Shown piece by piece: positions 1-8,275 of a DNA stretch of 64,000 nt. Under the pieces are notes generated by a model. It did not search any database and was not told the DNA's origin. It worked only from the letters and a program-made list of their open reading frames with translations. The position numbers and the translations under genes were made by a program. Position 1 is the first letter of the stretch; every line of letters begins with the position of its first letter. Origin of the DNA: Actinomycetota bacterium (GTDB lineage Bacteria > Actinomycetota > Geothermincolia > Geothermincolales > RBG-13-55-18); the NCBI GenBank assembly GCA_028697145.1, contig JAQVFR010000010.1:1-64000 (forward strand), in the 5' to 3' direction.

Positions 1-1
1 C

Positions 2-607
2 GGCTCCAACGGCGCGGGAAAGACCACCTTGCTCAGGACGATCTCGGGCCTGAAAGAACCGCAGTCCGGAAACATCACCTGGAACGGCAGGGAGATCGCC
101 GGCATGCAGCCCAACAAGATCTGCGAGTTGGGGATAATCCATGTTCCCGAGGGCAGGAAGATCTTCCCGAACATGACGGTTAGGGACAACCTGGAAATGG
201 GGGCTTATCTTCAAGTCAACCGGAAGCACTTGAAGGACTCACTGCATTTCGTTTTCGAGGTCTTCCCCCTCCTGGAACAGCGAAGAAAGCAATACGCCGC
301 GACCCTGAGCGGCGGAGAGCAGCAGATGCTCGCGATCGCGAGGGGACTGATGGGAAAACCGGAATTGCTCATGCTGGATGAACCCTCCCTCGGGCTGTCG
401 CCAAAGATGGCGGGGGAGGTCTTCGAGCGTCTCGGCGTCCTTTCCTCCAGGGGGCTTTCCATACTGCTGGTATCCCAGGAAATACCAAAGAGCCTGAAGC
501 TCTCTGACACGGCCTATGTTATGGAAAACGGGCGCATCATGATGCAGGGGTCGGGCGAGGAGCTATTGAAGGATAACCAGATCCGTAAGCATTACCTCGG
601 TATCTAG
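2..607 (+). CDS. livF: ABC transporter ATP-binding protein, LivF type (5' partial)
   Basis: ATPase subunit of a branched-chain amino acid or related (HAAT-family) ABC importer, acting at the cytoplasmic face of the membrane. The gene enters from the left edge. The first readable codons are the Walker A loop (GSNGAGKTT), so only about 30 N-terminal residues are missing. Further in are the LivF-typical stretch VPEGRKIFPNMTVRDNL, the ABC signature LSGGEQQMLAIARG, and Walker B LLMLDEPSLGLSP. The stop is TAG at 605-607. The permease, LivG and binding-protein genes would lie to the left, outside the window. LivF is favoured over LivG by the short C-terminal end (HYLGI). The substrate cannot be read from the sequence. 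Its closeness to the methyltransferase cluster leaves open that it imports a methylated compound, which is speculation. Confidence 0.88.
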   Translation, partial: GSNGAGKTTLLRTISGLKEPQSGNITWNGREIAGMQPNKICELGIIHVPEGRKIFPNMTVRDNLEMGAYLQVNRKHLKDSLHFVFEVFPLLEQRRKQYAATLSGGEQQMLAIARGLMGKPELLMLDEPSLGLSPKMAGEVFERLGVLSSRGLSILLVSQEIPKSLKLSDTAYVMENGRIMMQGSGEELLKDNQIRKHYLGI

Positions 608-615
608 CAAGCACG

Positions 616-635
616 TTGCCGTGCGGCCGCGGCAA
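616..635 (+). terminator. Weak hairpin after the ABC ATPase
   Basis: TTGCCG (616-621) pairs with CGGCAA (630-635) a few bases after the livF stop, and is followed by GCCCCTTTCG. The stem is short and the T-run poor, so it is only a candidate terminator. The remaining sequence to 898 shows no gene, only a purine-rich run before the next start. Confidence 0.3.
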
Positions 636-898
636 GCCCCTTTCGATTTCGTCTTCTTTGTATGCGTGACTGCATGAACGACACAAGGAGTCCGCGCAGA
701 CTTTCAGGCAACCGCCTCCGCTGGTGCGGGAGGAAACACGAGCGTTGAGACCCGGCCCCTTCTGCTTCGTGGGCTCCGGGGTCGGGGGTTGAAGAAAGGC
801 GACCGCGCCGGGGGGATGTGGAGAGGAAAAGGGGGAAGGAAAAAGGAGGACGGGGGTAGAAATCAGTAGCGAGAAAGCGCGGGAGAGGAGGGAAAAGG

Positions 899-1561
899 AT
901 GCTTTTCGCCTACACCGAAGCTTCCCAGAGGGCCCTGGAGGGTTTGCGGGACCTCAACATGCTCAAGTGGTACGTGGTTCCGCTGCTTCTCGTAGTGGTC
1001 TATATATTCACGAAGGAGATAAAGGAGTCACGGCAGACCGGGAACTGGGACCCCATCCTGGCCGCCCTGGTCCTCTTCGGATGCGATTTCTTCAACGAGA
1101 CCTGGAACGGGTGGGTGTTTCACCTCTCCGAGAGGTCGGCGGTATGGACCACTCCGGGGGATACCGCTTACCGGGTCATGGTAGGCTGGAACATCGAGAT
1201 AATCTTCGCCTTCCTTCTCTTCGGCCTGGTCTATTATCATACCCTCCTTCCCGACCCGAAAAAGAAGGTCCTGGGACTGCCCAACCGCTGGTTCTTCGCC
1301 CTCTTCTTCGCCGTGCTGGCGGTGGTCATCGAGGTGCTCCTGAACATGGGCGACCAGCTCATCTGGGAATACCCGTGGTGGTTCCGCTCCTGGGGCGGGG
1401 TGTGGATAATATTTATCCTGGGATATTTCTACTGGTTCGTGGCCGTCAACATCATGCTCGGCATGAAGACCCTGAAGAGCAAGCTGATATTCGTGGGAGG
1501 CATCTACGCCGTACCCATCGTGCTCAACGTGCTCGCGGCCATACTTGGCTTCCGCTACTGA
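899..1561 (+). CDS. Polytopic membrane protein of unknown function
   Basis: A 220-residue integral membrane protein that I do not recognise. Hydrophobic segments can be seen near residues 23-40, 53-68, 98-118, 132-150, 163-187 and 195-215, which suggests about six membrane spans. Between spans 2 and 3 there is a conserved-looking aromatic and acidic loop (FFNETWNGWVFHLSE), and W and Y residues are frequent. The ATG is preceded by GGAGGGAAAAGG, a good ribosome binding site. It stands alone between livF and the leftward Fe-S protein gene, to which it converges. No catalytic motif is visible and no function is proposed. Confidence 0.75.
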   Translation: MLFAYTEASQRALEGLRDLNMLKWYVVPLLLVVVYIFTKEIKESRQTGNWDPILAALVLFGCDFFNETWNGWVFHLSERSAVWTTPGDTAYRVMVGWNIEIIFAFLLFGLVYYHTLLPDPKKKVLGLPNRWFFALFFAVLAVVIEVLLNMGDQLIWEYPWWFRSWGGVWIIFILGYFYWFVAVNIMLGMKTLKSKLIFVGGIYAVPIVLNVLAAILGFRY

Positions 1562-1658
1562 ACCGCGGCGACGGGACAGCGCCCGTGCGAAACGCAGGAT
1601 AAACCGGCTGTCAGCATTTTCTTCCTGGCCTGGTCGATCTCGCCCGAGTCTTATCCGT

Positions 1659-3098
1659 TCACGGAGCCTTCATGCCCAGGAGCTTGCGCTCCTCTCTCGC
1701 GAGCCAGGCTCTGTACAGGGTTATCAGTGATTTGACGGCGAGAGATATCAGCTTCCTGGAGACGGGATTCTGCACCAGGGCGCCGTGGTACAGTCTGCCG
1801 AACATCCTGATGCGCGCCGCGTCGCCCCGCCCCGCCTGCGGAAGCGGCTTATCTATATCTACGGGCCTGGGGACGAAACGCCTGGGGGAGAAGAACCACT
1901 TGAGGACGAGGTTGGTGGTCGCGGCGAGGATGTCCCACGCCCGCTCCTGGTTACTGTGGACCGGTGTTTCCCCCGCGGCGGTCTGTACCAGCTCCAGGGG
2001 CAGGTAAACGTCCACCCTGCTGCCGGTCAGCACCTTGATGAGCGAGAGGAACGCGTAGCATCCCGGGCACGGGACCACCAGGACGTCGGCTCCCGTCTCC
2101 TCGGCCTCCTGCATCCTGAGGTACAGGCTCTGCAGGAGGTTGAGCAGGGTATGGAAAGGGTTGCTCGAGGTCGAGCCGAAGAGGGTGGGCACGGTGCCGG
2201 CCCAGCCGCAGCAGAGGGCGTCCTCCCGGCAGTGCCGCATCTCGACGACCTCGCAGCCGATGCGCTCCATTATCTCCCTGGTGGTGTCCTGCAGTATCCC
2301 GTCCATGTATCTGCCGCAGCAATTGTCGTGGACGGTCACCTTAAGGTCCAGCTTGTCCTTGACCGCTATCTCTCCGCTCTTCAGCCTCTGCAGCAGCCAG
2401 GTGTCCAGAAGCTCCACCTCGAAGCCGACGTCGATGCCGAACTTCTTGGGCAGGACGTCGGTGAACATCGAGGCCTCTACCACCATGAAGCAGTACATCT
2501 TCTCCACGCCCATCGCGGAGAACTTCTCAACGGCAAGGCGGCCCAGGCGCTCCGCCTCCTCCAGGAAGCCGATCCTGTAGGCGTCCTCTCCCATGCCGAA
2601 CATGCTGTCGCTACCCACGATGGCGGGCTTCAGCTCGCCCAAGAGCGACGTCTGGGCGATGTACGGCACGAGGTTGTTGTAGAAGCCGGTCAGCAGCACC
2701 TCCTTCCTGGGTTTTTCCAGGTTCTCCTCCCAGGAACGCAGCAGCGAGAGCTCGTCGCTTCCCATCAGCACGCGGGTGGTGGTCCACATGTTCTCGGGCT
2801 CGTTGGGGAAGATGAACTTGGTGATGTAGGGAAGGCCTTCCGCCTTTCCGGTCTCGTTGTGCCTTTCCAGGACGAGCCCGTAAGGGTTCGCGTCCCGGGG
2901 ACACGCGAATTCACAGATGTTGCAGGTAACGCAGCGCCGCAGCACGAGCGACGCGTCCTTTTCTCCACGGATGAGGATATCGATCTGCCTCTTTGCCTCG
3001 TCCTCCGCAAGCTCGAGCACGGGGCAGCGCTGGAAACAGATGCCGCAGCGGTCGCATGAATCCTCCCGGAAGAGGCGGAAATCGGATCCTGGGTTCAT
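1659..3098 (-). CDS. HdrD/GlcF-like iron-sulfur oxidoreductase
   Basis: A 479-residue protein with an N-terminal pair of ferredoxin-type 4Fe-4S motifs (CDRCGICFQRCP and CVTCNICEFACP, within residues ~15-70). Two cysteine-rich CCG-type domains follow: HDNCCGRYM with CREDALCCGWAG, and CPGCYAF. Heterodisulfide reductase subunit D and glycolate oxidase subunit GlcF share this layout and pass electrons to disulfides or organic acids. It is the last gene of a leftward run after a corrinoid protein and a UroD-fold methyltransferase. A role as electron donor for reductive reactivation of Co(II) corrinoid is therefore attractive, but that is inference. The start is taken at ATG 3098, since TTG 3101 gives only one more residue. 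No membrane segment is evident. Family certain, physiological partner unknown. Confidence 0.85.
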   Translation of the reverse strand: MNPGSDFRLFREDSCDRCGICFQRCPVLELAEDEAKRQIDILIRGEKDASLVLRRCVTCNICEFACPRDANPYGLVLERHNETGKAEGLPYITKFIFPNEPENMWTTTRVLMGSDELSLLRSWEENLEKPRKEVLLTGFYNNLVPYIAQTSLLGELKPAIVGSDSMFGMGEDAYRIGFLEEAERLGRLAVEKFSAMGVEKMYCFMVVEASMFTDVLPKKFGIDVGFEVELLDTWLLQRLKSGEIAVKDKLDLKVTVHDNCCGRYMDGILQDTTREIMERIGCEVVEMRHCREDALCCGWAGTVPTLFGSTSSNPFHTLLNLLQSLYLRMQEAEETGADVLVVPCPGCYAFLSLIKVLTGSRVDVYLPLELVQTAAGETPVHSNQERAWDILAATTNLVLKWFFSPRRFVPRPVDIDKPLPQAGRGDAARIRMFGRLYHGALVQNPVSRKLISLAVKSLITLYRAWLAREERKLLGMKAP

Positions 3099-3188
3099 CA
3101 AATACCCCCCTCGTTCACCTGAGCCGTCCTCACGATACGCCGGGCCACCGGGAACGCCGAGCTCCGGGGCCTCGTAGCAGCCATCACC

Positions 3189-4331
3189 TCAGGGTGTGTA
3201 CCTGTGCACCGATCCCAGCATCGCCGCGACGTTCTCCGGCCTGGCGTCCACCGGGATGGTGCAGCCGGAGCTGAGGATGAATCCGCCGCCCGCGCCCACT
3301 TCGGTGATGAGCCTGCGGCAGTAGTCGTCCACCTCCTCCGGCTCGCCCAGCTTGAGCAGGGCCGCGGGCACGTCGCCCATGATGCACATATGGTCCCCGA
3401 GCACCTCCTTGGCCTTGAAGATGTCGGAGCTGCCGTCGAGGTTCAGAATGCATTTCCTCCGGGGCAGGTTCTTCAGCAAGGGGAAGAAGGCGGTCCAGTC
3501 GCTGTCGAAATGCAGCAGGGGAGTGACCCCCTTTCCCACCCAGAACTCGCACATCTCCTGCCACTCCGGCAGTGCGAACTCCTCGAACTGGCTGGGGCTC
3601 AGGCAGGAGGCGCTGGTCCTCGTCCCCCCCATGAACACCCGTTTCAGACCGCTCATCCTCACCATCATCGAGCCCTGCATCTTCATGGGCTTCATGAGGA
3701 CGCGGCTGGCTTCCTTGACCTCCTCGGGATGGCGGAAGATGTCGAGGATGAAATCGTTGAAGGAGCGCATGAAGAGGGAGATGTACTCCATGGGGGTGAA
3801 GACGATATTGTAGGCCACCATGGACTCGATCCCCTTGCGCCGCCACCGCTTGATCGAGCCCCTGGCCTTCGTGATGTCCGCGGCGACGGCGGCGAAGGTC
3901 TTGAGCATGCCCACGGGATTTCCCAGCTGCGGGTTGCTGAGCTTCATCTTGTCCACGATCCAGCGCACGGGGCCGCGCTCCTCGATTTGCGTGTATTCCT
4001 CCCAGTCCATCACCGTCTTCTCGACGAACTGGAACTGGCCGTCCTCGGGCTCTGCGCCCACTCCGGGCATGACGGGAGGGTTGGGGAAGATCACCTGCAT
4101 GATGCGGCCGAGGCCGGCGTACGAGAGGTTCTGGCCGTCGATAGCTCCAAGTTCGCGCACGGTCTTCTCGAGGGCGGCATCGGCTTTCTTTATATCGAAG
4201 AGCATGTCGTGCTGGGTAATGCCGCCGTATTGTCCCGCGAAGAAGTCGATGATCGGGACCACCGGCACGCGGTCCGGTTTCCTCATCTCTACGGCGGCAC
4301 CTATCCTCTCCCCGGGGGTCATGATTGCCAT
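3189..4331 (-). CDS. UroD-fold corrinoid methyltransferase (MtaA-like)
   Basis: A 380-residue member of the uroporphyrinogen decarboxylase superfamily, whose MtaA/CmuA-type branch moves methyl groups to or from corrinoid proteins using zinc. The opening pattern (MRKPDRVPVVPIIDF) is typical of the branch. Candidate metal ligands are H274 in LLHFDSDW and C357 in SSGCTIPVD, with D276 where the second cysteine of MtaA would sit. True UroD is unlikely because no heme synthesis genes are near and the adjacent upstream gene is a corrinoid protein. The ATG has AGGAGG seven bases upstream. The order corrinoid protein, this gene, Fe-S protein suggests one leftward transcript. The methyl donor is unknown. 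Confidence 0.82.
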   Translation of the reverse strand: MAIMTPGERIGAAVEMRKPDRVPVVPIIDFFAGQYGGITQHDMLFDIKKADAALEKTVRELGAIDGQNLSYAGLGRIMQVIFPNPPVMPGVGAEPEDGQFQFVEKTVMDWEEYTQIEERGPVRWIVDKMKLSNPQLGNPVGMLKTFAAVAADITKARGSIKRWRRKGIESMVAYNIVFTPMEYISLFMRSFNDFILDIFRHPEEVKEASRVLMKPMKMQGSMMVRMSGLKRVFMGGTRTSASCLSPSQFEEFALPEWQEMCEFWVGKGVTPLLHFDSDWTAFFPLLKNLPRRKCILNLDGSSDIFKAKEVLGDHMCIMGDVPAALLKLGEPEEVDDYCRRLITEVGAGGGFILSSGCTIPVDARPENVAAMLGSVHRYTP

Positions 4332-4386
4332 TGCTTCCTCCTATAAGACTCGTTGCCGGATAACGGGTGGCCAGCAGCAGGCGGCT

Positions 4387-5013
4387 TCAGGGTCCCACGA
4401 ACTGGCCCACGAGCTTGACCGCTTGCGATGCGTCCATGCCCCAGGCGTCGGCGCCGGAATACTCCACCACCTTATCGTTCACCGGGCCGCCCCCGATGAT
4501 CACCTTCACCCTGCCGCGCAGGCCGGCCTCGGCGAGGCTGTCAACCGTCTCTTTCATGGAGTCGAAAGCCAGGGTGAGCAGCCCGGAGAGGGCCAGGACG
4601 GGGGCGCCCGTCTCCTTCAGCTTCCGCACGAAGGCATCCGCGGGGATGTCAACGCCCAGGTCGTGTACCTCGTATCCCCCGCAGCGCAGCAGAGTGGCCA
4701 CGATGTTCTTGCCAATGTCGTGGATGTCGCCCTTCACCGTACCGATCACCACGCTCCCCCTGGGGGCTCCGGACCCGGACGCCAGACGGGGCTCGATAAG
4801 GCCTATGGCCTGCTTGAAGATCTCCGCGGACATGATCAGCTCGGAGAGGTAATACTCCTTCTCCTCGAAACGCCGGCCCACCTCGGACATACCGTCGCGC
4901 AATCCCTCGACCAGCGCGAGCGGATCGGTCCCCGCTGCGAGGGCTTTGCCGATCTCCGCCAGCGTATCGTCCTCCCTGAGTTCCGCCAGCATGGCCGCGA
5001 TCGCCTCTTTCAT
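4387..5013 (-). CDS. Corrinoid (B12-binding) methyl-carrier protein
   Basis: A 208-residue corrinoid protein of the MtaC/MtbC/MttC type. An N-terminal helical cap (residues 1-75, with SEVGRRFEEKEYYLSELI) precedes a Rossmann-like cobalamin domain. That domain carries the lower-ligand motif DIHDIGK (D96, H98, G101) and the VIIGGGPVND glycine loop near residue 174. It shuttles a methyl group on cobalt between a substrate-specific methyltransferase and an acceptor enzyme. The start is set at ATG 5013, which has AAAGGAG at proper spacing. A longer reading frame extends to 5193, but its extra residues are arginine-rich and unlike the family. It heads the leftward trio with the UroD-like and Fe-S proteins and lies back-to-back with a second corrinoid gene. 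Confidence 0.92.
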   Translation of the reverse strand: MKEAIAAMLAELREDDTLAEIGKALAAGTDPLALVEGLRDGMSEVGRRFEEKEYYLSELIMSAEIFKQAIGLIEPRLASGSGAPRGSVVIGTVKGDIHDIGKNIVATLLRCGGYEVHDLGVDIPADAFVRKLKETGAPVLALSGLLTLAFDSMKETVDSLAEAGLRGRVKVIIGGGPVNDKVVEYSGADAWGMDASQAVKLVGQFVGP

Positions 5014-5486
5014 CCTCGGTCTCCTTTCACTTGCACGCCAACGCGAACCTCGCGGCGACGAAGTTGCCCCGCCCCTCCCGCGGCGCACCAGCCCGCCTTC
5101 CGTAGCTGCGGCGGCGGCCCGCCGCTCCTTCATGTGCGTGACTTTCTCCAGCAGACAAACGTTTATGAAAAGTTCACCTAAACAAATATACATTAAAAAC
5201 GCTTCGTCCGCCCGCAGCCGGGAAAGCGAGACGTCCGTCTCGTGACCGCGCGTCCCCGCTTCGCCCGTAGGAGCGTGCCCCGCAGGTTAAAGTTGGGCAG
5301 CTTGGGAACAATAATATTAGCGATGTCGATATTTGGAAACCGTTTTTATGGTTATTCCGTGGACATCGCGGCGCTGGAGGTCCATGCCTCACGGACAGAA
5401 GCATCCACGGTTGGGTGCCATGGATATTCAAGCAAAGGTGAGCCGGGAAAAATCCGTGGGGCTCCGAGCGATAAGGAGGTAGGAAG
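5014..5486. other. Divergent control region between two corrinoid operons
   Basis: 473 bases without a gene separate the two divergent corrinoid genes and must hold both promoters. AT-rich stretches occur near 5165-5200 and 5310-5355, but I could not pick a convincing -35/-10 pair. A perfect dyad CGAGACG-TC-CGTCTCG lies at 5227-5242 and could be an operator or a short hairpin. I looked for a cobalamin riboswitch B12-box and did not find one. Confidence 0.45.
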
Positions 5487-6119
5487 ATGGGTGATGACCT
5501 GGTGAAAGCGTTGGTGGACCTGGACGAGGACAAGGTGCGTGACGTGGTGAAGAGCAGGCTGGAGGCGGGAGATGACCCCCTGGGCATAATGGACGACGCC
5601 AGGAAGGCCATGGAGGTGGTGGGCGATCGCTTCGCCGAGGGCGAGTACTTCATCCCCGAACTCGTGTTCGCCGGGGAGATACTGAAGGACATGACCACCG
5701 CCGTCAAGCCCTATCTCAACAAGGCCTCGGAGCAGAAATACATGGGAAAGGTGGTGCTGGGAACGGTAGCCGGCGACATCCACGACATTGGAAAGGACAT
5801 CGTGGGATTCATGCTGGACGTGAACGGTTTCGAGGTCCATGACCTGGGGGTGGACGTACCACCCCGGAAGTTCGTGGAGAAGGTGCAGGAGACCGAGTCG
5901 CCCATCCTGGCCTTGAGCGGATTTCTCACCCTGGCCTACGACTCCATGAAGGAGACGGTGGAGGCGCTAGCCGATGCGGGCCTGAGGGATAAGGTCAAGG
6001 TGATGATAGGCGGTGGCCAGATAAGCGATGAGATAAGGGCATATACCGGTGCGGATGAGTTCGGCAAGGACGCCATGGCGGGAGTGGCGCTTGCCAAGAA
6101 GTTCATCGCGGCCGAATAA
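5487..6119 (+). CDS. Corrinoid (B12-binding) methyl-carrier protein
   Basis: A 210-residue paralogue of the divergent corrinoid gene. It has the helical cap (GDRFAEGEYFIPELVFAGEI), then the cobalamin domain with DIHDIGK (D97, H99, G102), LALSGFLTLAYDSMKETV, and the glycine loop MIGGGQISDE. Histidine 99 would be the lower axial cobalt ligand. AAGGAGG lies just upstream of the ATG. It is followed 30 bases later by a UroD-like gene, so each of the two corrinoid proteins has its own UroD-like neighbour. The cap and domain order are those of methanogen and acetogen methylamine, methanol and O-demethylase corrinoid proteins. Substrate specificity lies with the partner, not with this protein. Confidence 0.93.
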   Translation: MGDDLVKALVDLDEDKVRDVVKSRLEAGDDPLGIMDDARKAMEVVGDRFAEGEYFIPELVFAGEILKDMTTAVKPYLNKASEQKYMGKVVLGTVAGDIHDIGKDIVGFMLDVNGFEVHDLGVDVPPRKFVEKVQETESPILALSGFLTLAYDSMKETVEALADAGLRDKVKVMIGGGQISDEIRAYTGADEFGKDAMAGVALAKKFIAAE

Positions 6120-6149
6120 CATTCGTCAGCGTAGAGGGAGGCGTTAAGG

Positions 6150-7490
6150 ATGGAAGAGAGGAAATGGGAGGAAATGACACCCGAGCAAAGGAGGGAAGCG
6201 CTCTTCGAGGCCTGGCTCTCGCCCCAGGGGATCGAGTTCGCCGGCCCGGATGCGGAGAAGGCCTACAGGGAGCGCGTTACCCGCATAAAAGACGCCATCG
6301 AGCTCAAGAAGCCCGACAGGGTACCGGTCTTCCCCGTCATCGGCTTCTTCCCCGCCTTTTACGCGGGGATGACGGCGCAGGACGTGATGTACGACTACGA
6401 GAAGCTCATCTCCGCGTACAAGAAGTACACCCTGGACTTCGAGCCAGACGCGCACGGAGGTGCTTTCAATCCCAGCCCCGGCCGCATCTTCGAGATCCTC
6501 GACTACCAGCTGTATATCTGGCCCGGGCACGGCGTGTCGCCCAACCACTCGTACCAGTGCCTGGAGGAGGAGTACATGAGGGCGGACGAGTACGACGACC
6601 TCATCCGCGATCCCTCGAACTACTTCATGAGCACCTATCTGCCGCGCGTCTTCAAGGCCCTGGAGCCCCTGCAGAAGATACCGCCCCTGACCGGCATCCT
6701 GGAGATGTACTCCGCGTTCTCGGCGGTCAACTTCATCCCCTTCGGCATGCCCGACGTGCAGGAGGCCCTGCAGGCGCTGATGGAGGCGGGCAACGAGGCC
6801 GTCAAATGGATAGGATACGTGGGCACTCACGACAAGGAGGTAACGGCCGCCGGGTTCCCCGCCTTCTTCGGGGGAGGGACAAAGGCACCCTTCGACATCA
6901 TCGGGGATACGCTGCGTGGGACGAGAGGGATGATGATGGACATATTCCGCAGGCCCGAGAAGATCCTGGAGGCGGTGGAGGCTCTCACTCCCATCGCGAT
7001 AAAGATGGGAGCCACCGCGGCCAGGAACAACGGTAACCCCATCGTCTTCATGCCCCTGCACAAGGGGGCCGACGGGTTCATGTCCGACGAGCAGTTCAGG
7101 AGGCTCTACTGGCCCAGCCTGAAGGAAGTGATGCTGGGGCTGGTCGAGCAGGGCTGCGTCCCCTTCCTGTACGCCGAGGGAGGCTATAACTCCCGGCTGG
7201 AGGTGATCAAGGAGTTCCCGGCGGGCAAGGTCTTGTGGGGATTCGACCAGACGGACATGTCGAAGGTGAAGGAAAACCTCGGCGGCGTGGCCTGCGTAGG
7301 CGGGAACATGCCCATCGACCTCCTGAGCGTGGGGAAGGCCGAGCAGGTGAGGGAGTACGCGAAGAAGCTCATAGAGACTGTCGGCGGCGACGGCGGCTAT
7401 ATCATGATGTCGGGGGCGGTGATAGACGAGGCGAAGCCTGAAAACGTCAAGGCGATGATAGAGGCCACCAAGGAATACGGGGTCTATTGA
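6150..7490 (+). CDS. UroD-fold methyltransferase-like protein with altered metal site
   Basis: A 446-residue UroD-superfamily protein, longer than its neighbour by an N-terminal extension of about 45 residues. It keeps the branch opening (IELKKPDRVPVFPVIGFF) and the C-terminal GGDGGYIMMSG...KPENV pattern. Compared with the 380-residue relative, the H-x-D...C site is replaced. The LLHFDSDW equivalent is FLYAEGGYN (Y341, E343), and the cysteine is A423 in SGAVIDEA. A zinc-thiolate mechanism as in MtaA is therefore unlikely, and a glutamate may take part instead. It lies between a corrinoid protein and a MetH-activation-like protein in one rightward operon and is probably the substrate-side methyltransferase of that set. 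The reaction is unproven. Confidence 0.8.
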   Translation: MEERKWEEMTPEQRREALFEAWLSPQGIEFAGPDAEKAYRERVTRIKDAIELKKPDRVPVFPVIGFFPAFYAGMTAQDVMYDYEKLISAYKKYTLDFEPDAHGGAFNPSPGRIFEILDYQLYIWPGHGVSPNHSYQCLEEEYMRADEYDDLIRDPSNYFMSTYLPRVFKALEPLQKIPPLTGILEMYSAFSAVNFIPFGMPDVQEALQALMEAGNEAVKWIGYVGTHDKEVTAAGFPAFFGGGTKAPFDIIGDTLRGTRGMMMDIFRRPEKILEAVEALTPIAIKMGATAARNNGNPIVFMPLHKGADGFMSDEQFRRLYWPSLKEVMLGLVEQGCVPFLYAEGGYNSRLEVIKEFPAGKVLWGFDQTDMSKVKENLGGVACVGGNMPIDLLSVGKAEQVREYAKKLIETVGGDGGYIMMSGAVIDEAKPENVKAMIEATKEYGVY

Positions 7491-7524
7491 GCCGGCGGGT
7501 GAAGGGAGAAAGGACGAATACTGA

Positions 7525-8226
7525 TTGCCGGTCATAAAGGACATATCGATCGAGATAGGAATGGAGGAGGTCCTCCGCCGCGAGGGCATCGACGCCGGTA
7601 AGGACATGCGGCCGCGCATAAAGGAAGCCCTGGACGAGGCTTTGGAGGAAGCGGGATCTTCCGGGTTGATAGAGCCGGTGGCGGCCTACGAAAGCTACCG
7701 CAGCACCGGGATGTCCGAGGCGGGCGTCCGCCTGGAGGGCGGTGGCGAAATAACCGGAAGCCTGATACCCGAGGTTTTCCCCGGAGCTGACGGCCTGGTG
7801 GCCATGGTCTGCACCATAGGGCAGGGTCTGGAAGATAGAGTGCGCGAACACTTCGAAAATGGCGAGCAGATGCGGGGACTGATGCTGGACGGCATAGGAA
7901 GCGCCGCCGTGGACGTCTTGAGTATAGAGGCGTGCCACAGGGTGATGCAGTCTCTCTCCGCGCGAGGCGCGGCCGTGAGCAGCCCGGTAAATCCCGGGAT
8001 GCCGGGCCTGCCACTGACGGAGCAGGCCCATATCCTGGAGCTGGCCCGGGCCGGGGAGATAGGCGTGAGCCTTACCTCGGGAGGGATGCTGGTGCCGCGC
8101 AAGTCGGCGTCCATGGTTATCGGCGTAGGCGAGAACATGCCGCGGTGGACACAGGAGCAGGTCTGCGCGAAGTGCTTTCTGAGGAAGAACTGCCTCTACA
8201 GAGTGCGTCCGGCGACCAGGGGCTGA
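7525..8226 (+). CDS. MetH activation-domain-like protein
   Basis: A 233-residue protein resembling the reactivation domain of cobalamin-dependent methionine synthase, which binds S-adenosylmethionine and helps restore inactive Co(II). Supporting stretches are VAMVCTIGQGLEDRV, LDGIGSAAVDVLSIEAC, and a MLVPRKS segment near residue 195. The C-terminus carries three cysteines in CAKCFLRKNC, which might hold a metal or cluster. The start is a TTG at 7525 with GGGAGAAAGG upstream. No ATG occurs in a useful place. Stand-alone versions of this domain are common in corrinoid methyltransferase clusters, where they are presumed to serve reactivation. It follows the UroD-like gene by 34 bases and precedes the folate-side methyltransferase. 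Confidence 0.7.
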   Translation: MPVIKDISIEIGMEEVLRREGIDAGKDMRPRIKEALDEALEEAGSSGLIEPVAAYESYRSTGMSEAGVRLEGGGEITGSLIPEVFPGADGLVAMVCTIGQGLEDRVREHFENGEQMRGLMLDGIGSAAVDVLSIEACHRVMQSLSARGAAVSSPVNPGMPGLPLTEQAHILELARAGEIGVSLTSGGMLVPRKSASMVIGVGENMPRWTQEQVCAKCFLRKNCLYRVRPATRG

Positions 8227-8275
8227 ATGGAGGCGGCACGCTGAATGCCGCCCCGCGCGGCCGGAGAGGAGAGGG

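Noticed and set aside
1785-3059. Long open frame on the plus strand opposite the Fe-S protein gene
   Set aside because: Its protein is rich in H, R, G and V without motifs and it mirrors codon position bias of the real gene on the other strand. The same holds for many long antisense frames in this GC-rich window, such as 3204-4346, 6144-7619, 9941-10966, 23959-25470 and 53698-55056.
3189-4331. Genuine uroporphyrinogen decarboxylase (hemE)
   Set aside because: No heme gene neighbours, a putative metal site H-x-D...C is present, and the gene is paired with a corrinoid protein.
5014-5486. Cobalamin riboswitch between the corrinoid genes
   Set aside because: No B12-box or matching stem set was found by eye. 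Only a short dyad is present.
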